Source: Rhizoclosmatium globosum (lineage: Eukaryota; Chytridiomycota; Chytridiomycetes; Chytridiales; Chytriomycetaceae). From it: DNA of 64,000 bases. Made by a program: the position numbers and the translations under genes. The notes under the pieces were generated by a model. The model was not told where the DNA came from, ran no database searches, and saw only the letters and a list, made by a program, of their open reading frames with translations. The stretch spans positions 62,001-126,000 of the forward strand of contig MCGO01000020.1 of NCBI GenBank assembly GCA_002104985.1, given 5' to 3'. Every line of letters begins with the position of its first letter. Position 1 is the first letter of the stretch. This document shows, in pieces, positions 32,840-48,907 of the stretch.

Positions 32840-33895
32840 TTATTGGCTCCAAGTGGAAGGCATATTTATGCTAACTGAATTTGGAGATACTCGAGGATTC
32901 TTGGATAGTTGTCGAACTAGTGATACTTTCTGTGATTCTTCGGCGCTTTGATTAAGTTGACTCAAAGACTTCTTAATCGCTGCTGACGCATGATTTTTAC
33001 TTCCAGCTGATGTATTCATGCTGTGTTGCCGTATTCCAAGCCAAAGTAGTTCTGCATTCAAAGCAAAGGGATCTAAATTAATTTAATAAACACAACATAG
33101 ATTCTATTTAAAATTATGCTTACAGACGTAATTTTGGATAGAAAACGCAATATTAAGCGCAAAGGGGTCCGTAAATGTGCACACTGCGTAAATTTCAAAC
33201 GAATTCACGCTCAATATCATCAACGATCGTAAGACTGCCAAAAATATTAGAGTTAAATAATATCCATACAGCTTACCATTTTCCCTCACAATAATTTCCC
33301 CTATCCTTGTGAAATCTGAGCCCAAGAACTCCCACGAATACGCAACCGATAAACCAGTGCAAATGACATCAATCAAAATATCTGCCGCATTATACCCAAT
33401 TGCACTTAATGTATTTTGGTCATATATGCAATCGTGGTTTACCCATTGTCCTTTAGAAGACACAATATCCATCAAGGTCCAACACAATCTATGTAAGAAT
33501 GCAATAACGAGTATATATGCTGCAACAGAATTTTGTCTTGTGACCATATACGTTTTAAGTAATAGGAAATAATTAAAACTGCAGTAAAATACGTGTGAAG
33601 TTATGTTCAGAACTTTGGAGAACGAAACAATTTCCTTGATCAGGAGAAAGGCTCCAAAACATGAGTAGCACGTAAAAAAAGCATGATAGATTGAAGAATA
33701 CCATGACGGATGGTATACTGGGGAGAAAGACAAGGTTTCTGTCGTGAAGAGGCCTGTTTGTTTCGGGGCTCTCAAATTTCGAAACCAAAGAGTAAACAGA
33801 GACGTGATGGCTCTCTCAGCTGCAAGACCGATAAAGAACCCAGTAATGATGGTTTGAGCTCCATGGCACGTTATTGAAAAGTGAAGTGAAATCAT
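32840..33895 (-). CDS. seven-helix receptor-like protein 7TM-R4 (double frameshift)
   Basis: Exons 33895-33277, 33234-33124 and 33072-32840 give 320 residues as read. It is very close to 7TM-R5 (MISLHFSITCHGAQTIITGF against MISLSFPITYDGAQTVIIGF). Between about 33750 and 33605 the frame in use gives an unrelated sequence. The other frame there gives VFLPSIPSVMVFFNLSCFF, the helix 2 seen in R5. Two opposite shifts therefore swap helix 2 for a false segment without creating a stop. The second half is normal: FNYFLLLKTYMVTRQNSV, LCWTLMDIVSSKGQWV, SAIGYNAADILIDVICTGLS, TRIGEIIVREN, RSLMILSVNSFEIYAV, ALNAELLWLGIRQHSMNT. Only 29 nt separate it from R3. Confidence 0.72.
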
Positions 33896-34035
33896 TGTTT
33901 TGAAGATGAAGCATACAATGACTCGGAATTGTTTCCTCAATAAAGTGTTCCCTGTTTTATTTGTATGGGCCTTTCTAAACAGTATTTTTCAACCCCTTTC
34001 AGGATCAAATCGATCCAAAGTGTGTCTTGGTAAAT

Positions 34036-35076
34036 TTATTGACTTGTTATTGACTGAATATTTGACCCAAACCGTCGACTATTAATCAGTTGTCTGTCAA
34101 GTGACATCTTCTGGGACTCTTCAATGCTTTGATTCAATGGACCCACTGATCTCCTTATCGCTTTAAACAGCTGGTTGTGGCTTCCTGCTGTTGTATTGAC
34201 ACTCCGTTGCCGTATCCCGAGCCATAGCAGTTCTGCATTGAGGGCAAATGGATCTAAACGTTCTTTTAACATTGCGTCATACATTATAAGGCAAGCTTAC
34301 ATGCGTAGTTTTGGATGCAAAATGCAATGCGCAACATGAAGAAATCCGTAAACATAAAAGATGCATAGATTTCAAATGAATTTACACTGAGTATCACCAA
34401 AGATCGCAAGACTACCACAATATATTATAATTACAATATTTAAGATATACTTACCGTTTTCGCCCACGATGACTTCCCCAATCCGTGTAAAGTCTGAACT
34501 AAGGAACTCCCAAGAATAGAGTATTGACAATCCAGAACAAACGACATCAATCAAAATATCCGCCGCATTATAGCCGATTCCGCTCAATGGGTTTTGATCG
34601 TATACACACTCTTGGTCAACCCATTGTCCTTTGGAAGACACAATATCCATCAAGGTCCAACACAGTCTATGTAAGAATATAATCACAAGTATATAAGCGA
34701 CTACAGAGTTCTGTCGCGTAAACATGTATGTTTTCAATAGCAAGAAGTAGTTAAAACTGCAGTAGAATATGTGAGATGTAACATTAAGTAGTGTTTGGAC
34801 AACGACACAAGTTGCTTCATCAAGAGAAAGGTTCCAATACGCGAGTAACATGTAAACCAAGCATGATATGTTGAAAAATATCATGATTGATGGTATACTG
34901 GGTAGGAAGATAAGGTTTCTCTGCCGAAGATGCTTGTCTTGCTTTTGAGTTCGAACACTTCGCAACCATAGAATCAACAGAGACGTAAAGGCTCTCTCAG
35001 CCGCAAGGCCGAAAAAGAACCCAATTATGACAGTTTGAGCACCATCGTACGTTATAGGGAACGAAAGAGAAATCAT
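34036..35076 (-). CDS. seven-helix receptor-like protein 7TM-R5
   Basis: Exons 35076-34455, 34411-34301 and 34253-34036 give 316 residues, the cleanest member of the family. Seven helices: GAQTVIIGFFFGLAAERAF, IPSIMIFFNISCLVYMLL, VTSHIFYCSFNYFLLLKTYM, SVVAYILVIIFLHRLCWTLM, GYNAADILIDVVCSGLS, RSLVILSVNSFEIYASF and MLRIAFCIQNYAY. Loops carry SSKGQWVDQECVYDQNPLSG and DFTRIGEVIVGENG. The tail carries LNAELLWLGIRQRSVNT. The middle exon is 111 nt, the same as in R4. A conserved Cys before helix 5 and one near helix 3 could form an extracellular disulfide, as in GPCRs. Confidence 0.82.
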
Positions 35077-35148
35077 TGTTTTAAAGATGATGCATCACAA
35101 TGAACTGTGGTCCTGTTTTATTTTTATTGGTATCAATTACTACATATC

Positions 35149-36175
35149 TCAACCCCTTTCCGCATCAAGACGATCCAAAGAGTCTTTGATGACGCGTTGA
35201 AGGTTTCCTGAACTTCCTGACACAATATTCATACTTCTTTTCCGTTCAACCATCCAAAATAACTCAGCATTCACGCTTCTTGTAACTATGAAATAAACGT
35301 TAGCTAGAATGACTACTTATGCTACCAGCATACATGCATAGTTTTGTATCAAATACGTCAACGGATTCAGAAACGGATCATCTGTTAAAACGGCAACAGT
35401 GATAGCTGTGACGTTCACGGCTGTGACCAAAACGGATCGTAAAACTATTTTTGTTTGTTAGTATATGCTTTTGTAATAACAAATGCTAACCATTATCGTG
35501 AAAAACGACTTCCCCAATCCGAGTTATCTTTGAGTTCACATGTTTCCACGTGTATGCAATCGACACAACAGAGCAAAATATGTCACAAACTATATCTACG
35601 GTGTTGAATGCCACAAGTGCTGGCTGATACTGCTTGTAAACACACACACTAATATCCTCGTCCCAGTCTCCATGGGAGAGGAATACGTCAAGAGCAGACA
35701 CAGCAGCGCGAATTAAAAGTATCAGTACACTTGTTCTGGCAACCCAAAGTTCACATTGACTCAACGAATAACATTTGAACAATAGGAAGCTTGCAAAACT
35801 CAATCCAAACAGGTGTGAAAAGAGGTTCATTGTGGCTTCCATCATTGTGCAGTTATTCTCATCCAGAAACATACACGAAAAGAGCAAGCTGATGGACACG
35901 ATGCATAAAATGTTGAACGCCCTCATGATTGCGTATAATATATTGGGTTTGTAAATCTTGCGACAGGAAGTTTTGCTTTCGTAATAGTGGATCCATTCCA
36001 GCTGGATGATTGTGAGCAATCCATTAAACGACACTTCAATAATCCAACCAACAAGAAACCCCATTATAGCAGCTTCCGGGACGCGCGGCTCGGATTCTTT
36101 GCTTGTGTTTGGTAGTACAGTTGGGCGTATTGTTCCGTCTCTCATTGTTGAAAACAATTGTAATGGAGATTCCAT
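35149..36175 (-). CDS. seven-helix receptor-like protein 7TM-R6
   Basis: Three exons, the first ending at a GATAATG|GTTAGC donor near 35491 after ITRIGEVVFHDN, the second carrying RSVLVTAVNVTAITV, and the third FTRSVNAELFWMVERKRSMN to a TGA at 35149. Family marks: LSFASFLLFKCYSLSQCELW, LDVFLSHGDWDEDI, CVYKQYQPALVAFNTVDIVC. It diverges more than R4 and R5, and replaces NSFE in helix 6 with NVTA. The tail is short, about 35 residues. It lies 72 nt from R5. Confidence 0.77.
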
Positions 36176-36364
36176 TGTATTCTGAATCTGAAAATGATCT
36201 CTCCAACCTTTGTTGTGGTTAATGATGTTTGGCTGCCTCTTTTCACTTGCGGTGATTCATTTGAAAAAATTGCCGTTGAATTGTGTATTGAATTCACATT
36301 CATAGCAGTTTTAGCTTTACTTGTGTAATTATAAAACAGTATCATAATACAATCCCTGTCACTG

Positions 36365-37699
36365 TCATGAAAGAAGCCCGCCTCCCAAACTTTTATTCCT
36401 CACCATACTTGGTGACTTTGAAACAATTGAGGAGCTTATAGATCGGGCTTTCAGCATTGGACTTTGCAACGAGTCAGCAGTTCGTCCCAAAGAAGCAAAC
36501 ATGGCATGAGATTTGGAGCGACTTATCCGTAGATTATCACTCTCCCGAATATCCGAGTCTCTTTCTTCGACCGCAGATAAAACAGGCGCACTTTGTCGAC
36601 GACTTTCTGCCAACCGTTGCGACGAAGCTTGGATAGTATTTTTGATGCTTTCGTGGCTGTTTGCTGATAAGTTCATGCTTCGTTTTCGAAGGTAGATCCA
36701 CAGTAGCTCCAAATTAACGCTGCGCGTGTCTGTTTCAATCTATATTAGTTTGGATAGGAGGGTACAAATCGGATAGACTTACAAACGTATCCTTGGCCGA
36801 GATACACCATTGGCGCGAATGGTCCTGTATTCACTGATGAGAGGTAAATTGCGTAAGAGTTGACAATAAGAATCACGATGGAACGGAAAACTAAAACGAC
36901 AGAGAAGAACGTTAGAATTCTGTTGAGGAGCAGAAGTAAGGACGTACCGTTGTCTTGTAAAACGATTTCGCCTATTCTTGTCACGTTGGAATTCATATAT
37001 TTCCAAGTGAACGTTATTGAAACCACAGTAGCAAACCAGTCACAAAATATATCAGCAGCATTGTACCCAATTCCACTTGGAGGGTATTGAACAAAATTGC
37101 TTCATTTACCGCATTTTAGTGAATTTGTCTAATGAGAAGATAACGTACCAATACTGAAATTCTCGATCCCAAGTTGCATTAGATGCAAACACATCAACAA
37201 GAGACCAAGCGAATCGATGAGTCCACAAGAGCAATGCAAGGCGTGCAACCCAATCATTATACTCACTAACAGCATACGTTTTGAACAACAAAAAGGCATT
37301 GAATGTAAGGTAAAAGAAATGAGAACCCATGTTTGTCAGTCGCTGACCAACAGGGCAAGTTTCCTCAACAACGAAAAAGTCAGCCATAAAGAGACCCATA
37401 TAGAGGATACATGAAATGTTGAACATGATCATAATTTGAGACAGGTTAATGAGCTTGACACTGTTGAATCGTTTCGAGGAAGCTGCACGAGTACTCCCTC
37501 GAGTACTTCCTCGTGTACTTGATCGATTCAAGGATTTTGGAAGCCAAAAGTGTTTTGATAGAAACAATAGACCCGTAAAGGATACTTCTGCCACAGCGCC
37601 GGCAGCTACACCATAAATGATTCCGGCTCGTTGGTATAGAATTGAAGATTGCTCATTGTTGATGTGTTGCGCATCTCTTGATTCAAAGGATACGTTCAT
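36365..37699 (-). CDS. seven-helix receptor-like protein 7TM-R7
   Basis: Four exons. The first (from 37699) carries helices 1-4 and a basic loop with a triple TRGS repeat. It joins at QYC|NFVQYPPSGIGYNAADIF, then MNSNVTRIGEIVLQDN|VFRSIVILIVNSYAIYL, then GQGYV|YTRSVNLELLWIYLRKRSMN. The three joins use GT-AG sites and restore family sequence. The C-terminal tail is about 100 residues and Ser/Arg-rich (KARSISSSIVSKSPSMV), a likely phosphorylation region. It is the 5'-most gene of the array and is divergent from AFG2; the two start codons are 106 nt apart. Confidence 0.8.
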
Positions 37700-37750
37700 T
37701 GTATAATTTCCCTGGATGAAAGCTGGAACAATGGTATCTTTTCTGGTGCA

Positions 37751-37803
37751 CTTTCTCCTTCTCTTTCTTTCTTTCTTCTTTCTTTCTTCTTTCTTTCTTC
37801 TTC
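37751..37803 (+). repeat. CTTT-type pyrimidine microsatellite in the AFG2 leader
   Basis: 53 nt of almost pure C and T (CTTT and CTT units) ending five bases before the AFG2 ATG at 37808. It lies in the 106 nt between two divergent start codons, so it is probably part of the AFG2 core promoter or 5' UTR. Pyrimidine tracts next to the start are common in fungal promoters. Confidence 0.8.
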
Positions 37804-37807
37804 AAAA

Positions 37808-40658
<2,851 letters not shown>

Positions 40659-40763
40659 TAGAGTTCGAAAGTCGATCGGCGTCTGAAAGAAAGCTCTGTT
40701 TTGATGACCAATAAACGCGTTCATTTTGATACAGAAAGTAAATCAATCAAAATTGAGTTGGAA

Positions 40764-42557
40764 ATGGGAGCATTGTTCTATCGCGTCTTTCTTTCGCTAT
40801 ACTTCGCGTCTCTGATATATGCACAGTGTAAGGTTATCTTGCTGAACACCTGTCAAAAATCACTTATATATGTGCCACTTGTAGCCACCTACTGCTCCAG
40901 TGGGAACTCCTTCTGTGCAACCATCAAAGCAAACAATAAGTCTCAAACCTACTTCGTGATAGTACAATCGAGTTATCAGGATGGGCTGGAATCGGTCTTA
41001 AAACTTCGAGAATGGCGGGTGCCAAGATGGTGGTAGGATGGATGTCAAAGTCAGCACCCATAATATCTGTACGCCAAGCAAGCGGCCACTTCCTTCCTAA
41101 TGTATCGCCTGACTCGGTGATTGTCCAAGCAGCCGTGGACAAGAGTGTCCTCGTCGGAACACCTTCCATAGCGTATTCTTTCAATGTTCCATACGGAAAA
41201 GCTTCAGATTACTTTGGCGCAACTGCTGGAAACAAAGCCAACTTTATATATGCTGCTTCAGGGACTGGACCGGATGACCCAACGTCTCTGCGTCTGGGTT
41301 CTCGTATCATGATATAAGTGGGAGTTTCAGTCTCGTTATTCCTACGGCTTCCGCACCTGTTTCGAGTGTCCCGACTACATCTATATTGACATCCTTGAAT
41401 ATTTCAACTTCCATCTTCAATAATGCCGGTACTATTCTCACATCGTCTTTTCCAGCATCAGTTACACCACCGCCCAATACAACCCAAACCGGTCCTGCTA
41501 TCGGGTTTGCAACAAGCAACTATTGCAGCGACGCGTCAAACCTGTTTTGCCTATTCGCCTATCGAGACTTTGCTGCTGGAACAGTCACGTTTACAGTCCA
41601 AACCTCGTACACTGGCTGGGTTGGATTCGGAATCGGAAGCTCAATGACTAATTCCGTCATATTTGTTGGATGGACAAATTCAAGCGGATCGCCAGTCGTG
41701 AGTCAGCGAAACGGAGCGGCTTACGTGTTACCACCCGTATCACAAACTCAACAGTTTTCGTTGGTTCCCGCTCCCACCTCCGCCACCATCATGTCCACGG
41801 CTAAAATCGTGTGGTCCGTGCAACTTCCAGTTTCGTTCATCAGTCAAACAGGCGCAACATCATTCATCTATGGGTTATCTCAATCCCCTCCGAAAACTCC
41901 CTCTGATCCTGCTTCTTCATTCCCACAACACTCGGAAAGGGGGATCTTCACGTTGGATGTGTCAACTGTTGGAAACACAACAGGAATCAACACGTCCCCA
42001 CCAAATTATATCCTCTATCATGGAATCTGTATGTTCCTCGCTTGGTGCATATGCCCTGCTGTTGGAGTTTTCATTGCACGATATATGAAAACTCAGCTCG
42101 GCATTTATGGTACAAACTGCATGTGGCGATTATGTTTGGAGGAATCACAGCTCTCATGGCGCTTGGGCTTCTGTTTGTCGAATTGAGCATTGTTGGTGGT
42201 AGACGGTTTTCAGGGGATTCAGTGCACGGCGCGATAGGAATCGCCATTGCGTTTGGGTTGTATCCTTGTCAAGTCGTGTTGGGATACGTGTCGAACGCCA
42301 TGTTTTCTCCGGAGAGGAAGGAGGTTCCGATTCAGGATAAAGTTCATTGGTGGGTGGGACGCTTGACGTTTTACTGCCATGATAAACATTTGCTTGGGTT
42401 TATTGAAGTGGGAGGCGAGCACTGCCTATTTGGTTGTTATTGGCTTATTGTTGCGGCTGTTGTGGTTGGATTTGTGATTATGGAAGTGAGAGCGGGGCAG
42501 ATCACCACGTTCAAAGAGAACGTCTTGATTCTGCGTGATTTATTTATTTATTTTTAA
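40764..42557 (+). CDS. DOMON/cytochrome b561 membrane oxidoreductase 2 (frameshifted)
   Basis: Paralogue of the gene at 22.8-25.1 kb. Signal peptide MGALFYRVFLSLYFASLIYA from Met40764, then a first DOMON domain (AGIGLKTSRMAGAKMVVGWM after correction). A Ser/Thr/Pro linker leads to a second DOMON (GWVGFGIGSSMTNSVIFVGW). The b561 domain has His in YHGICMFL, LWYKLHVAIM, SVHGAIGIA and VHWWVGRLT. Breaks lie near 40985, 41297 and 42103, and probably two more at 42375-42410; each is one or a few missing bases. The Arg/Gly tail of copy 1 is absent. The last helix runs into a stop at 42557. A 7TM-R gene begins 62 nt downstream on the same strand. Confidence 0.72.
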
Positions 42558-42619
42558 CTCTATATAAGCAACTATAATGTTTTAACTCACTTAAATTGGA
42601 AATCTGTCAATCCGTTCTT

Positions 42620-43722
42620 ATGTCCAACTTCACCAACAGCACAGACGGAGTCTAAATGAAAATCAAAGTACAGATTGGTTGGTTCAACTCATAATACTCG
42701 GGATGTTGAGTGGTTTCATCTTTGAAATTTCGTTACAAGGGATTCTCGGAATGATACTTCAACTGGTTCAATGGGACAACAGTCGCTTATCATGTTATAT
42801 TACTGTAATTTCCAATACCTCAGCCTTTGTATATACTGCTCTATTCAACTGGAATTATTTTCTGGACGAAAGTAGTTGTGTTGCGGGTCATTTTTGGGTT
42901 AACCTTGCAAAACACTGTCTCGAAGTCTCCTTCGGTAAGAAGCGAGTTTTCCTATGTACTCTGTATTTCTTACTGGTTATAGATGTCTATCTGTTGTATA
43001 AGGTTTATGCGATTACTACTTCGAATTGGGTGAACGGAACAATCGTTGGGTTACTTCTCACAAGATTCAGCTGGACCATCGCAGATTTATCAAAGTCCGA
43101 TAACTCATTCTGGAGCACGATCTCACTTTCCTGCGTGAACTTCCAGAATCGAATCACTGGTATGCAAATCTCTCGATGTTAATCAACCTTATTCTGATCA
43201 TAAACAGGTATTGGATGTTATGTTGTTGACATAATCTGTGTTGCATTTTCGGCAATCGCGTCGGTCGGAGTTTCATTGCAAGTCATTGATTTTGATGTTT
43301 CGCGGATAAGCGACGTCCTTTTTTCTGAAAATGGTGCGCCGTTGATATACACGCGAACATTAATTAATTGAGTTTGACACAGTTATCGAGCCACTCGCTG
43401 TTCTCACGCGATTTCGTGGGGTATATATGTTGACTGGAATGTTACAGACCCATTTATATTGAATCTGGCCCGTTTAATTCGAGTTTGGGTCTTTGTGCGA
43501 TGCATCAACGTCAAGAGTATTTTGGCGGAGCAATACAGACCATCAGTGTATGATCCAGTCAGGAAAAGCAGAGCTGAATCCTTGAGCGATGTAGAACCGG
43601 GTTCTGGCTCAAACCATCGCGATAGCGAAGTCACTGTGCCAAAACTCAAATGCACAGCCAAAGTGGGGAAAACAGACGAGAGAGTAATTTTAGTAATTAA
43701 TATTGTTCAAGCTTTATTTTGA
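42620..43722 (+). pseudogene. seven-helix receptor-like gene 7TM-R8, damaged
   Basis: The ATG at 42620 opens MSNFTNSTDG. One missing base later the frame continues SLNENQSTDWLVQLIILG. Helices 1-5 are recognisable: SGFIFEISLQGILGMILQLV, DVYLLYKVYAITTSNW, RFSWTIADLSKSDN, RITGIGCYVVDIICVAFSAI. A DVSRISDVLFSEN segment corresponds to the family's TRIGE loop. Helix 6 is frameshifted, and the end reads DWNVTDPFILNLARL, FVRCINVKSILAEQ. Divergence in conserved loops is high, so genuine decay is more likely here than in neighbouring genes. It sits directly behind a DOMON/b561 gene. Confidence 0.6.
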
Positions 43723-43734
43723 GAATAACAATTT

Positions 43735-45606
<1,872 letters not shown>

Positions 45607-46272
45607 ATTCACGATTCTTTCTGCGTTTATCCGAGTTAGGGTTTCTGGTTTGTCAGAACCCAATTTAAGGTTGTTTTTGAGGATGTGACTGGCTTTCCGC
45701 CCTTGTGCTTGTTCCGTTGTTGCTGGGTGGCACTGTCTCCCCCGAAAAACGTGATTCACTTTCTTATTGGGTCTGCTATCACCTCCTCTTTTGGAATAAA
45801 CCTCAGGTTTGTTGCTAACTAATTCAAGACCTTGACATTGTGTAGTTGCTCGTCGTCCAATCCAAGATGAGGATATGACTTGATCATAGCGTTGGGAGCT
45901 CAGTAAGCGACGAATTAAATAGTAATAACAGCCCTTTATGAATGCACAACGATTGAGGTTTGACTTATCCCTTCTTTTCGTTCTCGTGGCACAATCCCTA
46001 TTCACCGCAATACCCACAGTCATTTTTCAATTTTGATAAACTGTTCAACAATGTTATTGATGGACGAAGGGCTCTCCCGCAGTCCCATTGTGATAATCAG
46101 TCAAAAATTCTGAAACTGTTCCGTCACCCCTAAAACTCCATCAGAACGCTCTTCTAGATACGAAAATAGAGCTAGATCCATCGTCATGATGAAAGTGGTG
46201 AATTTTGAGTTTTGGTTCAAAAAGGGTGATCAAGTCGCCGCCGATAACGTCGCAGTCGCCTACGAAAAGAAT
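45607..46272. other. region upstream of alanine aminotransferase
   Basis: Minus-strand open frame 45607-46023 continues the aminotransferase exon for 139 codons, rich in Lys, Arg and Cys, with no motif. It may be 5' UTR or an extended leader. The rest up to the tRNA shows nothing I can name. Confidence 0.35.
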
Positions 46273-46344
46273 CTCCCAGACGGGGAATTGAACCCCGGTC
46301 GCCGCCGTGAGAGGGCGGAATCTTAGCCACTAGACGATCTAGGA
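46273..46344 (-). tRNA. tRNA-Glu(CUC)
   Basis: 72 nt with acceptor TCCTAGA/TCTGGGA (one U-G pair), D-loop with GTGG, anticodon stem CCGCC/GGCGG around CTCTCAC (anticodon CUC, reads GAG), and T-arm CGGGGTTCAATTCCCCG. Discriminator is G. A TTTT terminator lies just past the 3' end. No intron. Confidence 0.97.
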
Positions 46345-46521
46345 AGATGCTATTGGATTTGTGTTAGTTACATAAAGTTTATAACTCAAACAGACTGTAC
46401 GCCCTCTGTCGAAGCTTCTAGACTCATTGATTCCGTTTAAAGATGTACTATAATGAGTGTATTGAGATAGGAACGGTTGTGGTTGGTCGGTCGGAATTAG
46501 GGGCCTGGTTTTTTTGTTTTT

Positions 46522-46562
<41 letters not shown>

Positions 46563-47348
46563 TTTTTTTGGTATATCCAGTTAAACTGGAGGACCCAAGC
46601 CGGTTAGAGCAAATTCTTAGACAAAAGCGTAGACCTAACAGGTAGACATTTTAGACAAACCATTCGCCAATTTTTGCAGGGTTTGTGTTGAATGGCTCTC
46701 GCAAGGACCTGACGAATTGCAGTCTCTGTTATCAACAGATCCTTTCTCAATGACACGTAACAAACGAGACTTCTTCTTTACTTATCATCTATGGCAACGT
46801 AGTTTCCATCAGACACACGTCAAGGAACACAGCTGACAAATGCAGTTATTTATTGTTATTCACTATTCTCTGTCAGATCCAAGTTCCGTCGCTATCTCAA
46901 AGAAACATTTCACGTTCAGATTCATTCCTAGAGATCTCGCAAAAAGAGCTCACTTGACAGCTTCATGAGATTGTTGACCGTCGCGCATCTTGAAATATGG
47001 CGCCTCAAACATGAAACAGAACATGGGGGTTAACCGTACTACTTTTACGACTGTATGTAGTCCGATAGAGACCAAGATGAAGTTGGCGGTGACACACAAT
47101 GACGCAAAATTTGCACTTGGTCAAAAGAAAAGCAAGTGTGTGGTTGTTTGTTGGCCCTCAAAACCCTGAAAACCCTGAAACATTGACCTCCCAATGAAAC
47201 ACTGAAGACCATTAGACATCCTATCAACCTCCTGAAACGCATTACATGAGCACATTGCATCGGAAAATTTCGGGACGCAGATAAAAATCGATTGCACGTT
47301 TTTCTTCACTCTCCCTCTCTTCCGAAAACACACATCAAAATCACAAAA
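46345..47348. other. gene-poor kilobase with a long poly-T run
   Basis: No frame with protein-like content, and no RNA that I can fold. It holds the poly-T tract at 46523-46561. The last 60 nt, CT-rich, are the promoter or leader of the NDUFA4-like gene. Confidence 0.4.
46523..46561 (+). repeat. 39-nt poly-T homopolymer
   Basis: Uninterrupted T run at 46523-46561, flanked on both sides by shorter T runs broken by single G. On the minus strand it is poly-A, as at the end of a retroposed RNA, but I found no target-site duplication or parent gene next to it. Confidence 0.85.
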
Positions 47349-47977
47349 ATGGCTGGAAAGGTCTACACCCTCACTCGTGTCCCAGTTGCGTACGTATCAA
47401 TCCATTTGCCTGCCTACCCCACTCTCCCCCTCTTGGACTCTCGGCGATTGATGGCTTTTTGGGGCCAAGTTTTTTTCAGAGTGTAATGTTGCGTCACAGT
47501 TACACTCCTTCTTGATGGGGGATTCAAGAGTTACGTCATCTTGTATCACTGCAGATGCAGTTCGGCTGAAGCTGTGGGAAAATGGATGATGGGAGACGTT
47601 TGAGGGAGTTGATGGGGGGCATGAGTTTGACAACCTATCTCTTATCCTTATCGACCAATCCCAACCTCATGCCCACTTCTTCCTCACAAACTCTTATGCA
47701 TTCCTCCAACACCTCTCATTCCAAACGAATCTGTCCATCAAATCCGAAACATTGCTGACAAACCCTATTATATTATAGCGTCTACCCAATCTTCGCCATC
47801 ATGGGAGGAGCCGTTATTGGAGCCACCTACTACCTTCAGCGTCTCGCCCGTTCCCAGGACGTTGTGTGGTCCCGCAAGAACCCATTCCCACACTTGGAGG
47901 TTCCAGAAGGCCACACTGTCAAGATGCACAACCCAACCGGTGCCTTTGAGCACCAGTACGTCCGTACCAAGTTGTAA
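47349..47977 (+). CDS. NDUFA4-like cytochrome oxidase subunit
   Basis: Exons 47349-47389 and 47779-47977 give 79 residues. The first exon encodes only MAGKVYTLTRVPVA; the 389-nt intron is the longest in the window. The rest, VYPIFAIMGGAVIGATYYLQ, is a single membrane helix. SQDVVWSRKNPFPHLE matches the NDUFA4/B12D family motif DVVWDRKxNPxPW. These small proteins sit in the inner mitochondrial membrane on cytochrome c oxidase (earlier assigned to complex I). Codon use is strongly biased to C-ending codons (GTC, ACC, ATC), as in highly expressed genes. Confidence 0.85.
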
Positions 47978-48326
47978 TCTCCCTTATACCGTTCTTGAGC
48001 TATCGATATTGTGCTGAATGGATAGAATGGGAGGGATTGTTGAGGGAATTAGTTGATGAAGGGAAACAAAACTGCTTACAAAAGGATCTCATTTCTACTT
48101 TCAAGTTATTCTTGGGTGTTCGGTTGTTTGTGTTGTTTTGTTCTTTTTGTTTTAGTCTCTTGCCACTATCTTCTGTTTTCTCTGTTCATCTGCATAAGTA
48201 TTGATTTCCTTGCAATAAATCACTATTACAAGCAGTAATATCTCAGTTCATTAGTTTATTTGTCTATTCGATTCGACTTAGTTTGTTTGAAGCAAAAAAG
48301 GGAAAACCAACAACATCTTCCTCAAA
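47978..48326. other. spacer between two respiratory-chain genes
   Basis: Contains the T-rich 3' region of the NDUFA4-like gene (an AATAAA-like signal, CAATAAATC, near 48213-48221) and the NDUFA2 promoter. No other gene seen. Confidence 0.45.
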
Positions 48327-48775
48327 ATGACCATTGGCCGTTTCACGCAACAGCTCAAGGAACTCCGAATCCACTGCAGCCAAACAGCGGCTGGATCCAA
48401 GGGAACCAGGTGAGATCGTCACTGGGCCTCCTAAGTCCCAGCTAAACCAATCCACCTCAACCCAACCAAAACCAACCAAAAAACAGAGACTTTGTTCTGA
48501 ACCAATTCGCCCAAATCAAATCCGCAAATCCAACAATTCCAATTCTCGTTCGCGAAGCCCAAAACGTCGAAGCTCGTGTCTTTGGTCGCTACGGTTCGTT
48601 CTTTGTCTTTCGTTTCCCCTGAGCCCTGAACCCTGAACTTGTCCTGACTTGTCTCTCGAAAAAAACAGCAAACGGTGTTGAGCGTAAAATCGTATTGGAA
48701 AGCTTGGACGAATCGTCAGTTGCCGAAAAGATTAGACAGATTGTCGAGACTGCCCCTAGCAGAGCCCAGGTCTAA
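48327..48775 (+). CDS. NDUFA2: NADH dehydrogenase subunit NDUFA2 (B8)
   Basis: Accessory subunit of complex I with a thioredoxin-like fold. Three exons, 48327-48409, 48487-48593 and 48669-48775, give 98 residues, the usual length. LKELRIHCSQTAAGSKGTRD matches the L-R-E-I-R-I-H-L-C-Q start of the family. Then come FVLNQFAQIKSANPTIPILV, REAQNVEARVFGRYANGVER and a C-terminal helix SSVAEKIRQIVETAPS. One of the two cysteines of the mammalian disulfide (HC-Q) is present. Adjacent to the NDUFA4-like gene on the same strand. Confidence 0.92.
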
Positions 48776-48907
48776 ACTCTCGCAATTCGTGAATTACTGC
48801 AAAGAACGGCAAATAAACCGATACACTACGTTACCCCCCAAATCACACACTATACTGTCTTCATGTCCTTTTTTATTTGGGTATCTCCCCTCTGACTCCC
48901 GCCTTCA

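Noticed and set aside
37751..37803. Pyrimidine tract as a splice-acceptor tract of an upstream exon
   Set aside because: No AG lies between the tract and the AFG2 ATG, and no upstream exon is visible in the 106-nt gap.
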